From contig JAJXVH010000011.1 of NCBI GenBank assembly GCA_021782205.1, positions 1 through 63,849 on the forward strand: a stretch of DNA of 63,849 bases. Direction: 5' to 3'. The notes below the pieces were generated by a model, which worked only from the letters and a program-made list of their open reading frames with translations, searched no databases and was not told the DNA's origin. A program made the translations under genes and the position numbers. This DNA is from a bacterium. Lineage in GTDB: Bacteria; Elusimicrobiota; Elusimicrobia; UBA1565; UBA9628. Below are positions 61,367 through 63,849 of the stretch, piece by piece. Every line of letters begins with the position of its first letter. Position 1 is the stretch's first letter.

Positions 61367-62277
61367 AGGGACTTCCAGAAGGCGGAAAAATCCTTCGGCG
61401 GCTCGGCGATGAACTCGGCCGGACGTCCGGAGGCCGGATGCTCGAAGGCCAGCCGATAGGCGTGCAGCATCAGCCGCGGCGCCCGCGGCGCGCCGAGAGC
61501 GGGCTTGTCGAACTCCGGGTCGCCCATCACGGGATGGCCCACGTGGGCCAGGTGCGCGCGGATCTGGTGCGTGCGCCCGGTCAGAGGGTGGGCCTCCACC
61601 AAGGTCGCGGACTTCTTGCGCGCGACCGGCTTGAAGGCCGTCTCCGCGGCTTTGCCCAGCGCCGTCACCACGATCCGGCGCAGGCCGGGCGCGCGGCCGA
61701 CCGGCGCCTGCACGCGCGAGGCCCCGCTCATCGCGCCGCGCGCGATGGCGCGATAGGTCTTGTCCATGGCCCGGTCCTTGAAATCCGCGCACAGCGCCGC
61801 CCAGGTCTCCGGGTCCTTGGCCACGACCAGCACGCCGCTAGTGGGACGGTCCAAGCGGTGGACGATGCCGCAGCGCGGCGTGCGCGCCTTGAGTATCGCT
61901 GGACGATAGACCTGGAGAAGCGCCGCCAGATTGTCCTCACTCTCGGCGCGCGCCGCCTCCGGACGGGTCAGCCACGACGCGCCCAGCGGGTGCATCAGCA
62001 GGCCCGAGGGCTTGTCGAGCACGAGCAGGCGCTTGTCCTCGAACAGGACCCAGGACTCGAAATCGGACGCGGCGTCGGGCGCGCGCTCGGGAAGGTCCAC
62101 CGTCACGCGCTCGCCCTCGGCCACGCGCGCGTCGGGCGCGCGATTCTCTCCGTCGACCCGCACGGCGCCGGCCTGCACCAGGCCCTTCAGGAACCCCCGC
62201 GAGTAGCCCTCCAGTTCGGCGGCCAAAAAAGCGTCCAGGCGAGCGCCGCCGGTCTCGACGCGCAGTACGCGCCTCAC
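61363..62277 (-). CDS. RluD-type pseudouridine synthase
   Basis: A 304-residue RNA pseudouridine synthase of the RluA/RluD group. An N-terminal S4-like domain (GARLDAFLAAELEGYSRGFL) precedes the catalytic domain, whose aspartate is in IVHRLDRPTSGVLVV. HPLTGRTHQIRAHLAHVGHP is also present. Which rRNA or tRNA site it modifies is not certain; RluD (23S rRNA 1911/1915/1917) is the best guess. The GTG start at 62277 overlaps the Lgt stop, and the stop overlaps DUF423. Confidence 0.93.
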   Translation of the reverse strand: MRRVLRVETGGARLDAFLAAELEGYSRGFLKGLVQAGAVRVDGENRAPDARVAEGERVTVDLPERAPDAASDFESWVLFEDKRLLVLDKPSGLLMHPLGASWLTRPEAARAESEDNLAALLQVYRPAILKARTPRCGIVHRLDRPTSGVLVVAKDPETWAALCADFKDRAMDKTYRAIARGAMSGASRVQAPVGRAPGLRRIVVTALGKAAETAFKPVARKKSATLVEAHPLTGRTHQIRAHLAHVGHPVMGDPEFDKPALGAPRAPRLMLHAYRLAFEHPASGRPAEFIAEPPKDFSAFWKSL

Positions 62278-63008
62278 GCGGGCTTCCGGCGCAGCGTCAA
62301 TGCCGTCCCGGCCGCGACCAGCGCCACGAGCGCGACGGCCTGCGACGGCGAGAGGCCCAGCACGTTCGCGCCGCGGTCGTCGTCGCGCAGGATTTCGATT
62401 AAGAAGCGCGCGGTCGCGTACAGGACGACGTAGAGAAGGAACGCGGAGCCCGCGCGCCAGCGCCCGTCGCGCACGCGCGCAAGGCCCACGCGCGCGACCA
62501 CCCAGGCGATGCCGGTGTTGGCCAGCGCCTCGTAGATCTGCGTGGGGTGCCGGGACGGGTCGCCGGCCAGCGGAATGCCCCAGGGCAGATCGGTGTGGCG
62601 GCCGTAGCAACAGCCCGCGGCCAGACAGCCCAGGCGGCCGATCGCGTGGCCGATGGGCAGGGCGACGCCGAAGTAGTCCGAAAGCTTGGCGAAGTCGAAC
62701 TTGTGGCGGCGGGCGGCGATCCAGCCCGCCAGCGCCGCGCCCGCAAAGCCCCCGTAGAACACGAAGCCGTAGCGCACGTCGTGCCAGAGCACGGTGACGT
62801 CGCGCTCGACCAGCGCGTAGCCCAGCTTGCCGCCGATCAGCGCGCCGCCGAACAGCCAGTAGACCAGGTCCCAGAACGCGTCCTCGGACAGGCCCATCTC
62901 GCCCCGGCGCTTCTCCAGCCACCAGATGGCCGTGGCGTAGCCCGCGGCCACCAGCACGCCGTACGTCGACAGAGTAAACGAGCCGATTTTCAGCAGCGTG
63001 GGGAACAT
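62274..63008 (-). CDS. Prolipoprotein diacylglyceryl transferase-family protein (second copy)
   Basis: A 244-residue membrane protein of the Lgt family with about seven helices. It contains the conserved region HAIGRLGCLAAGCCYGRHTD and HPTQIYEALAN, so the conserved Arg-Gly and PTQ-Y elements are present. Lgt transfers diacylglycerol from phosphatidylglycerol to the lipobox Cys. It directly follows another Lgt-family gene with 19 bases of overlap and little more than motif-level similarity, so the two may differ in substrate. The ATG at 63008 is used because MFPTLLKIGSFTLSTYG is the expected N-terminus. Confidence 0.88.
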   Translation of the reverse strand: MFPTLLKIGSFTLSTYGVLVAAGYATAIWWLEKRRGEMGLSEDAFWDLVYWLFGGALIGGKLGYALVERDVTVLWHDVRYGFVFYGGFAGAALAGWIAARRHKFDFAKLSDYFGVALPIGHAIGRLGCLAAGCCYGRHTDLPWGIPLAGDPSRHPTQIYEALANTGIAWVVARVGLARVRDGRWRAGSAFLLYVVLYATARFLIEILRDDDRGANVLGLSPSQAVALVALVAAGTALTLRRKPA

Positions 63009-63769
63009 CGCGACCTCCAAGCCAGAACGGCGCCGCCCGCCGCGATCAGGCCCAGGCCCGTCGCCTGGCCGGCGGTAAGCCCGAAGCCGAAGGGCACCGT
63101 GTCGCCGCGGTAAAATTCCAGGAAAAAACGCTCCGCGCCGTAGGCCGCGAAGTAGGCGGCGATGACCAGGCCGGGCTTTTTGCCCTCGGTCTTGACGAGC
63201 AGGCGGTAGAGCGCCAGCGCGATCAGCGCGTTGCCGAACGCCTCGTAGAGTTGGGCCGGATGCAGGGGCACGCCCAGCCAGTCGGGCCGCACCTGTGAGC
63301 GCGGGTCGCGGAAGACCACCGCCCAGGGCACGTCGGTGGGGCGGCCGTGGCAGCAGCCGGCCAGGAAACAGCCGAAGCGCCCGAACACGTGCCAGAACGG
63401 CGCGACCACGGCGATGTGGTCGAACAGGCGCGCGGCGGGGATGCCTTTCCAGCGGCACAGCGCGTAGATGCACAACGGCACGCCGGCAAACGCCCCCAGC
63501 ACCGAAAACCCGTGCGAGCCGGAAAACGCGGAGCTCCAGAAATCCGCCGAGAACGGCCGCGTGTAGACGAAAAGGTAGAAAAGCCGGCCGCCCAAGAAGC
63601 CGCCCAGCAGGATCGCGTCGACCAGCAGCCAAAACTCGTCGTCGCCTTTGAGTCCCGCTCTGGCCGCACGCGTCTTCAGCCACCCCAAGGACAGCACCCC
63701 GCCCAGCACGATCATCGCCCCGTAGCCGTAGAGGTGGAACGGGCCGAGGGAGAACAGCAGGGGATGCAC
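62990..63769 (-). CDS. lgt: Prolipoprotein diacylglyceryl transferase
   Basis: A 259-residue Lgt-family membrane protein with about seven helices. Recognisable are the N-terminal SLGPFHLYGYGAMIVLGG, the central HVFGRFGCFLAGCCHGRPTD and LHPAQLYEAFGNAL, then a late FFLEFYRGD. Canonical Lgt has GRxGNFxNGE at this place, and both copies here have a Gly-Cys...Cys-Cys variant also known from many phyla. It overlaps the second Lgt-family gene. Which of the two is the main Lgt cannot be decided from sequence; this longer one keeps the HGR and FYRGD segments best. Confidence 0.88.
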   Translation of the reverse strand: MHPLLFSLGPFHLYGYGAMIVLGGVLSLGWLKTRAARAGLKGDDEFWLLVDAILLGGFLGGRLFYLFVYTRPFSADFWSSAFSGSHGFSVLGAFAGVPLCIYALCRWKGIPAARLFDHIAVVAPFWHVFGRFGCFLAGCCHGRPTDVPWAVVFRDPRSQVRPDWLGVPLHPAQLYEAFGNALIALALYRLLVKTEGKKPGLVIAAYFAAYGAERFFLEFYRGDTVPFGFGLTAGQATGLGLIAAGGAVLAWRSRCSPRC

Positions 63770-63772
63770 GGC

Positions 63773-63849
63773 TTACTCCGCCTGGCCGGGCGGCGGAAAG
63801 CGGTATTCGATCTCGCCTTTCTTGATATAGCCCAGGTCGCGGCGTGCGG
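63773..63849 (-). CDS. FtsB/DivIC-like septum formation initiator, 3' end only
   Basis: Only the last 25 codons are inside the window. They read RRDLGYIKKGEIEYRFPPP and end in QAE, which matches the C-terminus of FtsB/DivIC family cell-division proteins (ARRELGMVKxGE..YRF). The rest, including the membrane helix and coiled coil, lies beyond base 63849. It is four bases upstream of lgt on the same strand. Family assignment from such a short piece is tentative. Confidence 0.6.
   Translation of the reverse strand, partial: ARRDLGYIKKGEIEYRFPPPGQAE

Overview
The window is a GC-rich (visibly about 70 percent G+C), gene-dense stretch of a bacterial chromosome with very short intergenic gaps and many 4-base start/stop overlaps (ATGA, GTGA, TGATG). 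Lgt-type lipoprotein enzymes, a lipoprotein peptidase, a DUF1207 protein and an ECF sigma/anti-sigma/Spy-like set point to a Gram-negative-type envelope. Complex I genes and oxygen-dependent dioxygenases point to a respiring, at least facultatively aerobic cell. The Ala/Pro-rich secreted proteins remind me of Elusimicrobiota genomes, but that phylum call is only an impression.

Layout. 1-2603 (minus): nuoJ-nuoK-nuoL (nuoL cut by the window edge). 2645-5564 (minus): a secreted protein and two membrane proteins. 5613-8285 (plus): homogentisate dioxygenase, flavin reductase and a half-size HPPD-like enzyme. 8272-14494 (minus): a secreted protein, valS, a response regulator, PIN-PhoH and hemW. 14607-19916: an Ala-rich secreted protein, slipin, an M1 peptidase and DUF1207. 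19977-23948: era, PAP2, AarF/UbiB kinase, Hsp20. 24169-28323 (plus): a trehalose island (treS, otsA, otsB). 28367-34262: two lower-GC polytopic membrane-protein genes flanking speA and hutD. 34327-44794 (plus): a tightly coupled run of two zinc alcohol dehydrogenases, ribD-ribE-ribBA-ribH, nusB, a Kef-type antiporter, ligA and a degenerate purH. 44888-48065: a peptidoglycan-binding/3D protein, DUF4279 and an apparently exported PPK2. 48066-48854: a 789-bp gene-free stretch with diverged tandem repeats.

The most unusual locus is 48855-54771 (minus). A GbsR/MarR regulator with a perfect palindromic operator over its own promoter is followed by a polyprenyl diphosphate synthase, a PqqD-like protein, a radical SAM protein, a MenA-like UbiA prenyltransferase, a second radical SAM protein, a 39-residue peptide with a strong Shine-Dalgarno, and a third radical SAM protein. 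Gaps are 0-20 bp. This combines the parts of a peptide-modifying (PQQ- or mycofactocin-like) system with the two enzymes that prenylate quinone rings. My inference is a ribosomal-peptide pathway yielding a prenylated, membrane-bound product, possibly a redox cofactor. An ECF sigma factor, anti-sigma factor and Spy-like protein lie directly upstream on the same strand.

56337-63849: kbl and tdh (threonine to glycine), proline dehydrogenase, a GT-C-like membrane protein, DUF423, an RluD-type pseudouridine synthase, two tandem Lgt paralogues and the end of an FtsB/DivIC-like gene. Across the window, lead genes repeatedly show a (GC)TANNNT box 5-9 nt before the start codon, which suggests widespread leaderless transcription from one promoter class.
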